Notes under the pieces: model-generated
What the model saw: the letters and a program-made list of their open reading frames with translations, nothing else
Databases searched by the model: none
Told to the model about the DNA's origin: nothing
Shown here: positions 47,335 through 58,083 of the stretch, piece by piece
Layout of the letters: each line of letters opens with the position of its first letter
How positions within the stretch are numbered: position 1 is the first letter of the stretch
NCBI RefSeq assembly: GCF_025147465.1
Contig: NZ_JALXOZ010000008.1
Span: 1 to 64,000 of the forward strand
DNA from: Dermabacter sp. p3-SID358
Lineage (GTDB): Bacteria > Actinomycetota > Actinomycetes > Actinomycetales > Dermabacteraceae
DNA: 64,000 bases
Direction: 5' to 3'
Translations under genes and position numbers: made by a program

Positions 47335-47918
47335 GGTGCTTCAACCTCCTGCGGCGATGATTGTGTGCGGTACACCCGAATTCCGGCGAAGAGGAGATAG
47401 ACAAATCTCGCGATGTCGAGGAGCGGGGGGATCACGAAAGCGGCGAGCAAGAAAGGCACCGCAACGTTTCGTGCAGCCTCGCTGTTTGACGTCACCGCCT
47501 CGAGAACATTCATCACCACGAGGTAGAGCACGACGAACACGATGAAGCTGAGAACCACGAAAATGGGGCCCAGCACGAAGTAGATGAGCGAATGAATGTT
47601 CTTTTGGCGAACCTTGCGGGTGCACCGCTTGAGAGCGGTGTAGGCAAAGGGGAAGGAGAAAAGAGCGAGAAGGTTCGCACCAACTATCCCGATGATGAGG
47701 AGAGTGGCGACCGATTTCAGGTATTCCACGAGAGAATCGAACTGCTGTGCGTAGATGGCCACACTCCCGGCGCTCTCGGGTAAGGGCGAGGCGGGATCGT
47801 CGAACGAGAAGGTGAAAAGAATAATCGGCAGCAGGGGGATCATCACCAGTGCGAGCGCGCTGAAAAGGATCCACAGCGCCGCGGGGCCGCGATGAGAGGG
47901 GGGCGCCTGTACAGCCAC
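47331..47918 (-). CDS. four-helix membrane protein, paralogue 2 of 3
   Basis: 195 aa from a GTG at 47918 with GGGAGG about 6 nt upstream. It has the same four-helix plan: opening ALWILFSALALVMIPLLP, a loop with DDPASPLPE, and the final helix LLDIARFVYLLFAGIRV. The divergence from its neighbours is considerable. No family is recognised. Overlaps the next paralogue by 4 bp. Confidence 0.78.
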   Translation of the reverse strand: MAVQAPPSHRGPAALWILFSALALVMIPLLPIILFTFSFDDPASPLPESAGSVAIYAQQFDSLVEYLKSVATLLIIGIVGANLLALFSFPFAYTALKRCTRKVRQKNIHSLIYFVLGPIFVVLSFIVFVVLYLVVMNVLEAVTSNSEAARNVAVPFLLAAFVIPPLLDIARFVYLLFAGIRVYRTQSSPQEVEAP

Positions 47919-47931
47919 GGTACCTCCCTAA

Positions 47932-48603
47932 CTAGGTGAAAGGTGATGTGCGTAACTCTACGGTACCGGAATGGCGCGCTGGAAGATCCGACGGTTGCCC
48001 GGCCTCTATCGATACCCGTGGAGCGGGCCGAAGCTCGGAGTCGTACGCCACGAATCCCGCGAAGACCATGACGGCGAATCGCACGAGATCGATCGCCAAA
48101 GGGACGATGAACGCTCCGAGGAACAGCATGGACTTGATGCCCTCCCATTCCACTCGAACCGTTCCGGTTGCCGGGTCCATTGCGACCTCGCTTGGCAGAT
48201 TCCAGAAGATCCCCACAAGAGTCACGGCGCTCGCAACCTCGAGGAGCGGCCCGACGACGAAGAAGATGATCGCCGCGGCAGCGAACCACATCCGCCCCGT
48301 ACGCTCCAATCGCGTGAGAGCCGTAATCGCGAATGGAATTGCGGTGAGACCGGCGAGATTGCCCGCGCCGAGAAAGGCAGTGAAGATCAGCGCAGCAACG
48401 AAGATATGCGCGACGATGTCATTGAGACCGCCGAGCGGGGAATGAGTTCCCGGCGGATCAGGAACGTGAAAGGGAAAAAGTGCCATGAACACCGGAGGGG
48501 CGATCGGTGCTGAAAGCGCGCAGACAAGGGCGATCGAGGCGAGAACGATCCACACCCGCGCGGGTATTCGAGGATCTGCAACGGTTGGCTTGGATGCGGT
48601 CAC
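47932..48603 (-). CDS. four-helix membrane protein, paralogue 1 of 3
   Basis: 223 aa from the GTG at 48603, which has GGAG about 6 nt upstream; a longer frame would run into the divergent jetB start. The sequence ARVWIVLASIALVCALSAP and FPFHVPDPPGT pairs closely with paralogue 3. The ending AIDLVRFAVMVFAGFVAYDSEL is the common last helix. It begins the three-gene unit, divergent from jetB. Confidence 0.78.
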   Translation of the reverse strand: MTASKPTVADPRIPARVWIVLASIALVCALSAPIAPPVFMALFPFHVPDPPGTHSPLGGLNDIVAHIFVAALIFTAFLGAGNLAGLTAIPFAITALTRLERTGRMWFAAAAIIFFVVGPLLEVASAVTLVGIFWNLPSEVAMDPATGTVRVEWEGIKSMLFLGAFIVPLAIDLVRFAVMVFAGFVAYDSELRPAPRVSIEAGQPSDLPARHSGTVELRTSPFT

Positions 48604-48707
48604 GGCGGCTCCTTCGACTGGCGCAAGGTGACGCCTCGAGCCTATGGAGGATGGCGTGGATACGGAGTCACGCGCCCGAGAATTGTGGATAACTCTCGCA
48701 TGGCCGG

Positions 48708-48713
48708 TAGGCT
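48708..48713 (+). promoter_or_regulatory. candidate -10 element for jetB-jetC
   Basis: TAGGCT ends 7 nt before the GTG at 48721, so that GTG could be the transcript's first codon. TTGTGG at 48683-48688 could be a -35 with a 19-nt gap. The same hexamer lies at the same distance before hemA. Confidence 0.38.
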
Positions 48714-48720
48714 GAAGGGC

Positions 48721-49476
48721 GTGGAAAACGAGGAGGGCTCGCGCATGCGTGAACACGAGGAGACAGCCGATGGCGCCGCCACGCCCGAGACGATGTCGGG
48801 TATCGAAAGCGACGACTGGGCACTCGCAAGCGACGACGAAGACCTCACCTACGCCGGCTCAACCGGGGGCGCGCTCGTGGATGACTCCCGCCGCGTCCTC
48901 GTCGCTCTCCTCCAAGGCCCCTACCTTGACGGCCGCCGCGACCCGCAGCGTTACGGCCAACTCCTTCGCGATCGCGCCTACATCGAGCAGCGCCTTGCCG
49001 ACATGTTCCTCGACCTTGTTCTCGACGACGACGCGCAGGTCGCGTTTGTGCGTCAAAGCGAGGACGACCCCGACGCCCCGAAACTTCTTCGCCGACTCAC
49101 CGGTCTCAACCGGCTCGATACCGTCCTTCTCCTCGTGCTGCGCCAGCACCTTCTCACGCAGTCCTCGCGAGGGCAGCGCGCGGTCGTGAGCGAAGCGGAG
49201 CTCCTCGCGAACATCGCCCCCTACCGCCGATCGACCTCGACCGACGAAGCGGGTTTCGCAAAAGACATTCGATCCTCGATTGCAAAAATTCAGCGCGCGG
49301 GCCTCCTTGAAGAACAGGGCGACTCCTTCGAGGTCTCGCCCGTGCTCAAACTCATGATCAACCCCGATACCGCGCGCACCTTCATCGATCTCTACGAGCG
49401 TGCGGGTGACGACGTCACGGGTGCCGCAAACGCGCTTGACGATTCCCGCGCCACAACCGAAGGACAGGCCGAATGA
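48721..49476 (+). CDS. jetB: DUF4194 condensin KITE subunit (MksE/JetB)
   Basis: 251 aa from the GTG at 48721 (leaderless geometry); an ATG at 48745 with GAGGAGG 7 nt upstream is a good alternative. After an acidic N terminus, the DUF4194 region shows tandem winged helices (VLVALLQGPYLDGRRDP, LDTVLLLVLRQHLL, IRSSIAKIQRAGLLEE). JetB binds the kleisin JetA at the SMC heads. It overlaps jetC (ATGA). Confidence 0.88.
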   Translation: MENEEGSRMREHEETADGAATPETMSGIESDDWALASDDEDLTYAGSTGGALVDDSRRVLVALLQGPYLDGRRDPQRYGQLLRDRAYIEQRLADMFLDLVLDDDAQVAFVRQSEDDPDAPKLLRRLTGLNRLDTVLLLVLRQHLLTQSSRGQRAVVSEAELLANIAPYRRSTSTDEAGFAKDIRSSIAKIQRAGLLEEQGDSFEVSPVLKLMINPDTARTFIDLYERAGDDVTGAANALDDSRATTEGQAE

Positions 49477-52400
49477 GTTCCACGAGCGGAGATACGCCCA
49501 TGAGCGACGCGCAAAATGCCCTCGACGGCCTGGGCGAGGCAAGCGTCGGAACCGCCGCCGAAACCCCTCAACGTGACGTGACGGACCACGAACACCCCCA
49601 CCCTGGCCAATGGCGCCTCAACCACGTGCAGTTGAGTAATTGGGGGACTTTCCACGGAACCCACGACCTCGAGATCAGCTCGAAGGGCTACTTCCTCACG
49701 GGCGGCCCCGGCACGGGTAAATCCACACTTCTCGACGCGATTAGCGCTCTCCTCACCCCACCGCGCACCCTCCATTTCAACGCTGCCGCTTCCGATGCGG
49801 GACCGCGCAGCGCCAAGTACCGCCGAACCGTGGCGAGCTACGTGCGTGGGGCATGGGCAATGCACTACGACGCCGCGACCGGAGAATTCAGCCAGGAAGT
49901 GCTGCGCGAGAACACGACGCTGAGCGTCGTGAGCCTTCGCTTCGGCAACGGGCTCGGTGAAACCCTGCAGCTTACGCGCATGTTCCTCCTTCAGTCGGGG
50001 CACAGCGCCGATTCGGATGTCAGAAGCCTCTACGTCATTTCCTCGAAGCCTTACGACGTCGCCGACCTTCGCCCATTTGTCAGCACGAGCATTGAAGGGC
50101 GTGAGCTCGAAAGGGCCCTCGAAGGCACCGAAACCTTCCGCCAGTTCCGTGAATACCGCGCGCGTTTCAGCCAGATTCTTGGCATCCCCGACGAAAAGGC
50201 GCTCGGGCTTCTCCACAAAATTCAATCAGCGAAGGAACTTGGCGACGTCAACGCGCTGCTTCGCGACTACATGCTCGACGAACCCCGCACGTTCGACCTT
50301 GCCGACCAGGCCCTTGCCAACTTCCAAAACCTTTCCGAGGTGTACGACGCGCTCGTGACCGCGCGCGAGCAACGTGACGTTCTCACGGGCCTGCGCGAAG
50401 CCGACAAGGTGTGGCGCGAGGCGCGTTCTCGAGGAAGCGAGCTCGTGGACCGCCGAAACGATATCGACGTCTTTGCCGCACAGCATCTCGTGCGTCTCCT
50501 CGCCGATGAAAAAGATCGGCTTACGCGCGATCAGGACAGGCTTCGCGCCCACCGCAACCGCCTCTCACAAGACATCGCCGAAGCGCGTGGCGACCTCGCC
50601 CAGCTCAAAGAGCAGCGCAAGAGCGCCGGTGGCGGTGAGATCGACGCCTGGAAGAAGCAGATTGCGGGCCTCGAGGTCGAACGCGACCGCCGCCGCGAAC
50701 GCGCAACCGAGTTCTCGGGACAGCTCGCGCTCGCGGACCTTCATACGCCCTCGAACGAAGAAACGTTCATGCAAACCCAGCGCGAGGTTGCGAAACTGCG
50801 CTCGACGCTCGAAGACGACGAGAAGAACGAAGCGCAGGTTCAGTGGGAGGCCGAAGCCAAAGTGCGTGAGCACGCCCACGCGCTTGAGACGACTCGCCAG
50901 GAACTCGCCTCGCTCACGAAGCGTGCCTCGAACCTTCACTCTGACGACGTGGCCCTTCGCGATCTTCTTGCCGAGCGGATCGGCGTGGCCCCCACAGATT
51001 TGCCGTTTGCGGCCGAGCTGCTCCAGGTGCGCGCGGGCGAAGAGGAATGGACGGCCGCGGCCGAGCAGGCCCTGCGGGGCCTCGCACGTTCGATCCTCGT
51101 TCCCGAGCGTGCCTACCGCGCCTTCGCCCGTGAAATTGACGGCATGAAACTTCGCAGGCGCGTGTCCTACAACCGCATCAACACGAGCGTGAAAACCGCT
51201 CCGAAGAAACTCGGCGATCGCTCACTCGGCGCGAAGATTGAGATCCGCGAGGGTGAGTTCCACGAGTGGCTCTCGAACGAGGTTGCCTCGCGCATGGATT
51301 ACCTATGCGCGGAAACCCTCGAGGAATTCACGAAGCACCCTCGCGCGGTACTCCGCTCGGGCCAGATCAAGCATTCCGCGACTCGTCACGAGAAGAACGC
51401 CGAGAGGCAGATCAGCGATCGATCTAGCTGGGTTCTCGGCTTCGACAACCGCGCTAAGCGCGCAGTGTTCGAGGCCGAGCGCACGCGCGTTGAGCAGGCC
51501 CTCTTTGAGGCGCAGGCCCGTCGTCGCGATCTCGAAAAGGAAGCCCACTCTCGGCGTGAGAAGCTTTTCGCTCTCCAGGCAATCCAGGCAGTGACTTGGG
51601 ACGACGTAGACGCCGCGAGCGTCGCGCGCCGCATCGCCAACCTCGAGGACATGGTGCGCGCCGCCGAAGATGGCTCGAGTGCCCTCACCCAAATCGCGCG
51701 TCAAATCGATCAGGTCGAGATGTCGATTAGCGAAGGCGACGAGGAGCTCCTCGAGATCGTGGGCCAGCTCGGGCGTGTCAACGAACAGCTCGACCAGATC
51801 AGCGAGCGTCACCTTCAGGCCGAGGCTCAGATTGAGGAGCGCACCCTCGATGATGCGACAAGCACAGACTTGGAGGGGCGTTTCCGCGCCATCGCGCCTA
51901 CGCTGCTCCTTTCCAACATCGACCAGGTCACGCGCGATGCCTCAGCGACCCTCGATGCCGAGCTCATGGCACTCACGAAGAAAACCGCACGCGCCGAAGA
52001 GGACATGCGCACGGCGATGCGCGAATTCACGCGGCGCTGGCCAGCTGACGGCGCCGACGTCGACACGTCGCTTGAGGCGGCCCCCGAATATCTCGCGATC
52101 CTCCGCGGCATTGAAGAGGAAAAGCTTCCCGAGGTCGAGGATCGCTTCTTCGAATTCTTCACATCGAACACCCTCGGCGACGTGCAGGCCCTCGCAACAG
52201 CTATCGCGCGAGAGCCCGCGCAAATCCGCAAACGCCTCGCGAAGATCAACGAGCTGCTTGCCCAGGTCGAATTCCACGAGGGTCGCTACCTTCAGCTCTC
52301 GATGCGGCCGGTTCACCTTGCGGCCCTGGACGAGTTCAAGCGCGCCCTGAACGAGGCGACGAACTCGAGCCTCGAGAACGACCTCACGCTCGACCGCGAC

Positions 52401-52892
52401 AAGGCCGAGGAGCGCTTCCTTGCTCTCCAGCACCTCATGGATATCATCACGAAGGCTCGAACTCGCGAGGATCTCGCCTCACGCGCGATCCTCGATGTGC
52501 GCCGCCACGTCCACTTCCACGCCGAAGAAGTGAACGACGCGGGCGAGGTAGTGCACGCGCATGAATCGGGTGGCCCGCTTTCGGGTGGCCAGAACGAGCG
52601 CCTCACGACGTTCTGCCTCGCCGCGGCGCTGCGTTATCAGCTCGCCGGGACCGGCGTGGACGTGCCCCGCTACGCCCCCATCATCATCGACGAGGCGTTT
52701 AGCAAGGGTGCGGGCAAATTCATCACCGCCGCGATGGAGTCCTTCCGCCACTTCGGCTTCCAGGTAATCCTCGCGAACCCCGGCAAGAACCCCCAAGCCC
52801 TCGCGCCCTTCATCGGCGGCGTGGGAGTCGTGTCGATCCGCGAGGACCGCTACTCCTCCGTGAGCCCCATCGACTTCATCCCTGCTGCGTAG
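49473..52892 (+). CDS. jetC: SMC-like ATPase of a MukBEF-type condensin (MksB/JetC)
   Basis: 1139 aa. Walker A is GGPGTGKST (Lys83), the ABC signature is LSGGQNE (about 1036-1042) and Walker B is [10 protein letters not shown] (Asp1073, Glu1074). The middle comprises two long coiled-coil arms around a hinge-like segment near residues 490-600. In Wadjet systems JetABC loads on and extrudes DNA, then JetD cuts closed plasmids; in MksBEF the complex acts on chromosome or plasmid maintenance. The 3' end overlaps the convergent maltokinase-like gene by 17 bp. No JetD follows. Confidence 0.93.
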   Translation: MSSTSGDTPMSDAQNALDGLGEASVGTAAETPQRDVTDHEHPHPGQWRLNHVQLSNWGTFHGTHDLEISSKGYFLTGGPGTGKSTLLDAISALLTPPRTLHFNAAASDAGPRSAKYRRTVASYVRGAWAMHYDAATGEFSQEVLRENTTLSVVSLRFGNGLGETLQLTRMFLLQSGHSADSDVRSLYVISSKPYDVADLRPFVSTSIEGRELERALEGTETFRQFREYRARFSQILGIPDEKALGLLHKIQSAKELGDVNALLRDYMLDEPRTFDLADQALANFQNLSEVYDALVTAREQRDVLTGLREADKVWREARSRGSELVDRRNDIDVFAAQHLVRLLADEKDRLTRDQDRLRAHRNRLSQDIAEARGDLAQLKEQRKSAGGGEIDAWKKQIAGLEVERDRRRERATEFSGQLALADLHTPSNEETFMQTQREVAKLRSTLEDDEKNEAQVQWEAEAKVREHAHALETTRQELASLTKRASNLHSDDVALRDLLAERIGVAPTDLPFAAELLQVRAGEEEWTAAAEQALRGLARSILVPERAYRAFAREIDGMKLRRRVSYNRINTSVKTAPKKLGDRSLGAKIEIREGEFHEWLSNEVASRMDYLCAETLEEFTKHPRAVLRSGQIKHSATRHEKNAERQISDRSSWVLGFDNRAKRAVFEAERTRVEQALFEAQARRRDLEKEAHSRREKLFALQAIQAVTWDDVDAASVARRIANLEDMVRAAEDGSSALTQIARQIDQVEMSISEGDEELLEIVGQLGRVNEQLDQISERHLQAEAQIEERTLDDATSTDLEGRFRAIAPTLLLSNIDQVTRDASATLDAELMALTKKTARAEEDMRTAMREFTRRWPADGADVDTSLEAAPEYLAILRGIEEEKLPEVEDRFFEFFTSNTLGDVQALATAIAREPAQIRKRLAKINELLAQVEFHEGRYLQLSMRPVHLAALDEFKRALNEATNSSLENDLTLDRDKAEERFLALQHLMDIITKARTREDLASRAILDVRRHVHFHAEEVNDAGEVVHAHESGGPLSGGQNERLTTFCLAAALRYQLAGTGVDVPRYAPIIIDEAFSKGAGKFITAAMESFRHFGFQVILANPGKNPQALAPFIGGVGVVSIREDRYSSVSPIDFIPAA

Positions 52893-54279
52893 CGTTTGCG
52901 GTGAGCTCCTCGAGCGCGCTGAGGGGGATCGGGAGCCACTCCGGGCGGTTCTGTGACTCATACACGGCCTCGTAGGCGGCTTTGTCGAGCTCGAATACGC
53001 GGAAAAGGAAGCGCAAATCTTCCGTGCTTTGCCCGCCGCCGCGTGCAGCCGACTGAGCGAGGTACGCCTCGATGAAGGACTCCCGGGCGGCATGGGCCCA
53101 CTCGCGCGCATCGATGCCTTCGTTGAGCTCGACATACGCCGCCGCGTAGTCGATGCTCCGTAAAATCCCGGCGACATCCCGGCACGGCGAATCGGGCTTC
53201 ACGCGCTCTGACATGGGCCGAAAAGGCTCTCCCTCGAAATCGAGGAACACCCAGCCTTCACTCGGCGAATTAAGGACCTGCCCGAGGTGAAGGTCGCCGT
53301 GAATGCGCTGGAACGGCGGCCATTCGACGCGCAATGCGCGCGTGAACACCTCATTCGCGGCCTCGGTAAAGCTTTCGAGAACGGGAAGAGCCTCGGCGTG
53401 ATGCACGAAGCGCCGCTTCATCGACTCGAGCGTGAGCGCACGTACGTTAGTGCTCGCGGGCTCGGTGGGCAGCGCCTTCGCGAGGTCCGTGTGGATCTGC
53501 GCAAGGGATGTGCCTAGGTCTGACGCTTGCCCCGCAAAATCGATGCCCTGGGCAGCGGCAATGAGAGCCTCACGCCACGCATCTTGGACGTGTGGAAGGA
53601 AGCGGTTGAGGAGCGCGACGTCGGTTCCGCCAAGCGCGTCCGTCCCACTGACGTAGCCGAAGAAGTCGGGGATTTGCGTATTGCCTTCCGCTTGCAGTGC
53701 CTCCTGAAGCTCCGCATCGGGGTTTGTGCCTTCGTGGAGGCGGCGGAAGAGCTTGAGGATATATTCATTGCCGCTTTCCGTGTGGATGATGAGCGACGTA
53801 TTTGATTGTTCTCCCACGAGGCGCTCGGTAGACGTAATCGCTTGCAGATCCTCACGAACGCGATGCGCGGTCGGGTCAAACAGTGTGGGCTCGAGGTTGA
53901 GCCCTTCGCCTGAAGCCCCCTCGAAAAGAGCGCGTGCGAGTAGCGCTCGGGCGCGGTCGATTCCCGTCGCGTCGTACACATTGTACGATCCAAACGGTGT
54001 CTCGACCTGCGTAATAAGATTCTCGAGTTCGCCTTCCTCGACCCGGCCGTCCTTATTCCACGCAACGGGGAATGCAAAGCGCACGCCGTCATCCGCACCG
54101 AGAGACACAAACGACACGACGAGGTGCTCGTCCTCTGCGAGGCGAGTCCAGCCCGCAATCTGCAGTTGCGGTACCTCACGGGATGAAAGAGCACCCCAGC
54201 GCTGCCCCATGATGAAGCGCGCGGCATCCTCGAGGAACGACTCGCGGCGAACATGATCGGAAAACACGATGCTGAGCAT
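52876..54279 (-). CDS. mak: maltokinase-like protein (Mak)
   Basis: 467 aa from the ATG at 54279, with GGGAG about 5 nt upstream; a longer frame is antisense to the surface-protein start. The N-terminal region (about 1-150) is Mak-type, followed by an aminoglycoside phosphotransferase-like kinase fold with [10 protein letters not shown] (Asp329) and FLDFEGEP (Asp347). Maltokinase makes maltose-1-phosphate for alpha-glucan synthesis by GlgE. treS and glgE are not in the window, so the assignment rests on the protein alone. Confidence 0.82.
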   Translation of the reverse strand: MLSIVFSDHVRRESFLEDAARFIMGQRWGALSSREVPQLQIAGWTRLAEDEHLVVSFVSLGADDGVRFAFPVAWNKDGRVEEGELENLITQVETPFGSYNVYDATGIDRARALLARALFEGASGEGLNLEPTLFDPTAHRVREDLQAITSTERLVGEQSNTSLIIHTESGNEYILKLFRRLHEGTNPDAELQEALQAEGNTQIPDFFGYVSGTDALGGTDVALLNRFLPHVQDAWREALIAAAQGIDFAGQASDLGTSLAQIHTDLAKALPTEPASTNVRALTLESMKRRFVHHAEALPVLESFTEAANEVFTRALRVEWPPFQRIHGDLHLGQVLNSPSEGWVFLDFEGEPFRPMSERVKPDSPCRDVAGILRSIDYAAAYVELNEGIDAREWAHAARESFIEAYLAQSAARGGGQSTEDLRFLFRVFELDKAAYEAVYESQNRPEWLPIPLSALEELTANATQQG

Positions 54280-54372
54280 GGGACTCCCTACGCTGGGATA
54301 CTTGGGTGCTCTAAGACTATCGTCGCTGGTAGTGTGGCGGGTGAATTCGAGGCAGTTGTGGGAGGCGGAATC

Positions 54373-56355
54373 GTGCGCAAGAAATCGATTCTCAGCCGTG
54401 CCCTCGCGCGGACCGCAGCGTGCGCGCTTGTCATTGCAGCAACTGTCGGACCCGCTCTCGCCCCCGCGCCTTTCGCTCCAGGCGGAGTTCCCCTCGTTCC
54501 AGCCGCGCACGCGCTCGGTGAAGACGGGCCTTTCACCCTGCCGGCGGATCCGGCCGCGCTCAAAGACACCGCGTCTCTCGGAAATACGGGAACCTTCGAC
54601 CTCCTCTTCATGGTGGGATCGGAGGATCTTGAGTCCCTCGATCTCGATTCGATGAAACTTCTCGCGAGCAGTGAGTCGCGCGAGGCGAAGCCCACAAAGG
54701 GAGGGAGGAAACTCTTGATCGAGGGGGTTGGAGAATGGTCCATCAACGACACTCGCATCACGTTCACCCCCGAGAATCCCAGAGCGGGAGGATCCCACAG
54801 CGTGCGGTTCTCGGTGCGTTCAAAAGCCGGCTACGAATCAACCCCCGTGACCGTTACCGTGACCTACCCCGGGGTTCAGAATGTGAGTGCTCGCGCCTCC
54901 GAAGGCGAAAAGGTCACGATCCCACTGCCAAATGGAACAGGGCACGTTGACCCAAAGTCCCTTGCATTTACCCTTGACGGACTTCCTGCGGGAAGCGCAC
55001 TCGTCGATGACGGCACTCGCCTGATTGTGCCCGAGGAAGGAACGTGGACACTCACGACCGAAGGCAAACCGCGCGTGACATTCACGCCGCGTCGCGAGAG
55101 GCTCGGTACCCAACCACGGCCCGTCACCATGACCGGCGACGACACGAAAGGGCATCCAGTTGCGCAGGGGACGGTGACCGTGAAAACCCCAGCGATCAGG
55201 GACATCACGGGAGCCGCGAAATACGGCCAACCAGTCTTTTTCGACCTTACGAACGCCACGAAGAATATCGATCCCGCTACGCTCGAACTAGCGCCATTCG
55301 GCGGCGATACGTCGTACTTCACTTCCGAAGATGGTTTATCCGTGACTGTGGCTGACCAGGGAACGTGGGCGCTCGACCGGAATGCTCGAAAGCTCACGTT
55401 TACCCCGCTCGGTGACCGAGTTCGCGACGTCACACCCATGGGTATCAAGGGTGCAGACCCAATTGGCAACAGGTCATCGGTTGCCCCCGTGAGCGTTGGT
55501 TATCCCCAGGTCGGGGCCCGCTATACGGCAGTGAAGTGGGGCCAGGCCGCGATGTTCACCCCGCTCGACGGGTCGCTCAACGTCCAACCCTCAACCTTCG
55601 CTTTCTCCGATCGCGACATGCCCAAGGGCACAACTTTCTCTGCAGACCGCAAGTCGATGATGGTTCCCGCGGAAGGGAAATGGGTCTTCGACACCGAGGC
55701 CCGCACCGTGACGTTCACGCCCGACGCGTCGCTCAACGATTCGCCCCACGTCGCGACGTTCACGATCGAAAGCGCCCTCGCCTCTAACACCACCAGCGGA
55801 ACCCTGCACGCGCAATACGCGAGCGCAGTGCCCACCGCACGCGACGATGAGGCCCTCTCCAATAGCCGCGTCAACTCCGTGACGATCGACGTGCTCGGCA
55901 ACGACACCCCCGCGAGCCCAGGTCAAGGCTTCGACTCCTCGACTCTCGTGCTCCACAGCTCGAGCGCAACCAATGTTCAGGAGCTCGTTGCTGGTTCGGG
56001 TCGCCGCCTCGAAATACCCGAAGAGGGAGTCTTCGAAGTGACGAGCGCTGGCGGTGTGCGATTTACCCCCGCGAGAACCTTTGTGGGGCGAACAAAACCC
56101 GTGGAATATACGGTTGAAGACTCGGCGGGGCTTCGCACGAGCGCGCACATCGTGATCGACGTCGAGCCGCTCGTGCCGGGTTCCGGTCCGACCTCGCGCG
56201 ACGCGGGTCTCAGCGCGATCTACGGACGCCTTATGCCCAGTTCGAGTGCGACCTTTGCTGTTTTCATGACGAGTACGGCGCTTCTCATCTTTACGGGTAT
56301 CGTCTCCCTGTGGGTAGGAGCGCAAATGCGAAAAGACCGCAAGCTGGATCGCTAA
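54373..56355 (+). CDS. secreted repeat surface protein, CshA-fibril-like
   Basis: 660 aa from a GTG at 54373 with GGAGG 7 nt upstream. A signal peptide (to about residue 47) is followed by about five or six units of about 95-100 residues recognised by VPEEGTW...[18 protein letters not shown]...[15 protein letters not shown]...VTFTP and [10 protein letters not shown]...VRFTP. This pattern resembles CshA fibril repeats. It ends in a membrane helix ([20 protein letters not shown]) and a basic tail, but I see no LPXTG or LAXTG. Likely membrane-tethered adhesin or fibril protein. Confidence 0.8.
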   Translation: MRKKSILSRALARTAACALVIAATVGPALAPAPFAPGGVPLVPAAHALGEDGPFTLPADPAALKDTASLGNTGTFDLLFMVGSEDLESLDLDSMKLLASSESREAKPTKGGRKLLIEGVGEWSINDTRITFTPENPRAGGSHSVRFSVRSKAGYESTPVTVTVTYPGVQNVSARASEGEKVTIPLPNGTGHVDPKSLAFTLDGLPAGSALVDDGTRLIVPEEGTWTLTTEGKPRVTFTPRRERLGTQPRPVTMTGDDTKGHPVAQGTVTVKTPAIRDITGAAKYGQPVFFDLTNATKNIDPATLELAPFGGDTSYFTSEDGLSVTVADQGTWALDRNARKLTFTPLGDRVRDVTPMGIKGADPIGNRSSVAPVSVGYPQVGARYTAVKWGQAAMFTPLDGSLNVQPSTFAFSDRDMPKGTTFSADRKSMMVPAEGKWVFDTEARTVTFTPDASLNDSPHVATFTIESALASNTTSGTLHAQYASAVPTARDDEALSNSRVNSVTIDVLGNDTPASPGQGFDSSTLVLHSSSATNVQELVAGSGRRLEIPEEGVFEVTSAGGVRFTPARTFVGRTKPVEYTVEDSAGLRTSAHIVIDVEPLVPGSGPTSRDAGLSAIYGRLMPSSSATFAVFMTSTALLIFTGIVSLWVGAQMRKDRKLDR

Positions 56356-56367
56356 GAGGCTCGGTTC

Positions 56368-57858
56368 CTAATCAAGGATCTTTCGCGATTCGACACCGAG
56401 GTGAGCGAGAAGCGCCTCGTGCGCGCGGATGCGCTCACGAAGCTCATCCGGTTCGATCGATGAGCCCCACGCGTGTTGCGCGATCGCCACAAGACGCGGA
56501 AAAAGCATGTACTCGAGGTGGCGTGCCGTCGGAATGAACTGACCGAATGCCGTCGCCTCGATGCCGAGCACGAGCCTTTCTTGCTCCTCGCTGAGTTTCT
56601 TCGGAAGCGGCTTTGATTCGAGCACGTCCTCGAGGCTCAACGAGGGGTTTGCACCCGCGGGTTCATTTCGGCCTTGCACGCGGTCAAGCCCGAGAATTGA
56701 CTCGGGTGCCGCAACCGTCTGGAAACCCCGCGATACCGCGGCCTTCACACCCTTCGGGTCGCGGCCGGCAAGGACGACCGCGTCGTCGGGAACACGCACG
56801 AGCGTGGAAGAATCCCACACCGCGAGGCGCTTGCCCTTATCGTGGAGGACTTTAGCCGCGAGGGCGAAGTAACGGCCGAGGATCTCGCTCTCGCGCGAGT
56901 ACCCCCATTCCTCGCGGCGCGAACGAGCCTCGGGCGAGTGTTCCCATTCTGTAAGCGGCGCATCTTCGCCACCAACGTGAACGAACGGAGAGTCAAAAAT
57001 ATCGGCGACCTGCTCGAGCACATCGCGCACAAACTGGAACGACGCCTCCGATGTCCCAAGCACGTGATCGCTCACGCCCCATGTTTCGCGCACGAGTAGC
57101 TGGCGGTTCGGGAAGTTTCCGAGGTTCGGATACGCGGCGACTGCCGCTTGTGCGTGGCCCGGGAGGTTGACACCCGGCACCAGGGTAACGCCACGCGAAC
57201 GCGCATACTGCACGAGCTCACGCAGTTCATCCTGCGTGTAGAAACCGCCGTGGCGATCCTCGGCGAACGTGTCCTCACCTTCGAACTGCGGTGTACCTTC
57301 GACCGTGCGCTCGCGCCACGCACCCACCTCCGTGAGTCGCGGGTAGCCACTCACCTCGAAACGCCAGCCCTGATCATCCGTGAGATTCAGGTGCAGCACG
57401 TTCATGCGGTAGACAGCCATGACGGTAATGAGTCGCTTGAGGTCTTCAACCGGCAGAAAGTGCCTCGCGGGGTCCACGAGGAGCCCGCGCCACGCGTGCG
57501 CCGGGGAATCGCTGAGCGTGAGTGCCGGGATGCGGTATGTGGGATCCGACGGTTGCTCGCTCGCCACGGTCGCCGCGTTCGCGAGCTGTGACCTCACCGC
57601 AGAAAGGTGCACGATCTGTGCGAAAGCATTGCGGCCATCGGCGAGCGCAGCCTCGCTGCCGGCGGTAATCGACGCACCCTTTTCGTGGATCGTGAGCGAG
57701 AAATTGGTGCGGGGGAGATCCTTGTTCACGCCGACTGTGACCTCACCGAAAGGATCCGTGGTCACCCAGTCCTCCGCCGGGGTCTCGCCCCAGCGCACCG
57801 AAAGCGGTTCGGGAATGAGGGGGAGAGGAGCGCTATTGAGCTCAGAGTTCGTGGACAT
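56368..57858 (-). CDS. GH20 beta-N-acetylhexosaminidase-like protein with altered active site
   Basis: 496 aa from the ATG at 57858, with AAGGAG 5 nt upstream. The N-terminal GH20b-type domain (about 1-115) and the TIM barrel (RGLLVDPARHFLPVEDLKRL, LHLNLTDDQGWRFE, NLPGHAQAAVAAYP) are clear. Where the family has HxGGDE, this has HVGGED: Glu298 then Asp299. The usual late LWTE Trp is EATAFGQ here. No signal peptide is seen. It may cleave N-acetylglucosamine sugars in the cytoplasm, but specificity or activity may differ from the family. Confidence 0.85.
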   Translation of the reverse strand: MSTNSELNSAPLPLIPEPLSVRWGETPAEDWVTTDPFGEVTVGVNKDLPRTNFSLTIHEKGASITAGSEAALADGRNAFAQIVHLSAVRSQLANAATVASEQPSDPTYRIPALTLSDSPAHAWRGLLVDPARHFLPVEDLKRLITVMAVYRMNVLHLNLTDDQGWRFEVSGYPRLTEVGAWRERTVEGTPQFEGEDTFAEDRHGGFYTQDELRELVQYARSRGVTLVPGVNLPGHAQAAVAAYPNLGNFPNRQLLVRETWGVSDHVLGTSEASFQFVRDVLEQVADIFDSPFVHVGGEDAPLTEWEHSPEARSRREEWGYSRESEILGRYFALAAKVLHDKGKRLAVWDSSTLVRVPDDAVVLAGRDPKGVKAAVSRGFQTVAAPESILGLDRVQGRNEPAGANPSLSLEDVLESKPLPKKLSEEQERLVLGIEATAFGQFIPTARHLEYMLFPRLVAIAQHAWGSSIEPDELRERIRAHEALLAHLGVESRKILD

Positions 57859-57982
57859 GTCACTCCTTGAGTAGATGGCGGTCCCTGTGCGCGACTGCGT
57901 AAAGACACAGCTCAACCCTGCCACGTGGGGATAGGCGCACGCTGGAAGAAAAGGAGCGAAGTGGTCAGGGCGCCGTCGGATA

Positions 57983-58013
57983 TAAAAACGGGCAGCCCCG
58001 AGGGGCTGCCCGC
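57983..58013 (-). terminator. rho-independent terminator of the NlpC/P60 gene
   Basis: A perfect 10-bp inverted repeat (GGGCAGCCCC GA GGGGCTGCCC) is followed on the minus strand by TTTTT. It lies about 70 nt after the NlpC/P60 stop. Confidence 0.85.
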
Positions 58014-58083
58014 ATAGACTGACCGGTGTGGCCTCGATCCTCTTCCCACGACGCTTAGCGTCAGGATCGAACCCCTCTACCGA

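Noticed and set aside
52876..54279. Candidate JetD nuclease downstream of jetC
   Set aside because: The gene is on the opposite strand and has kinase motifs ([18 protein letters not shown]) with no toprim pattern, so it is a maltokinase-like protein.
54373..56355. LPXTG-type sorting signal near LVPGSG
   Set aside because: LVPGSG lacks the Thr-Gly of LPXTG or LAXTG and is about 45 residues from the end with unrelated sequence before the helix.
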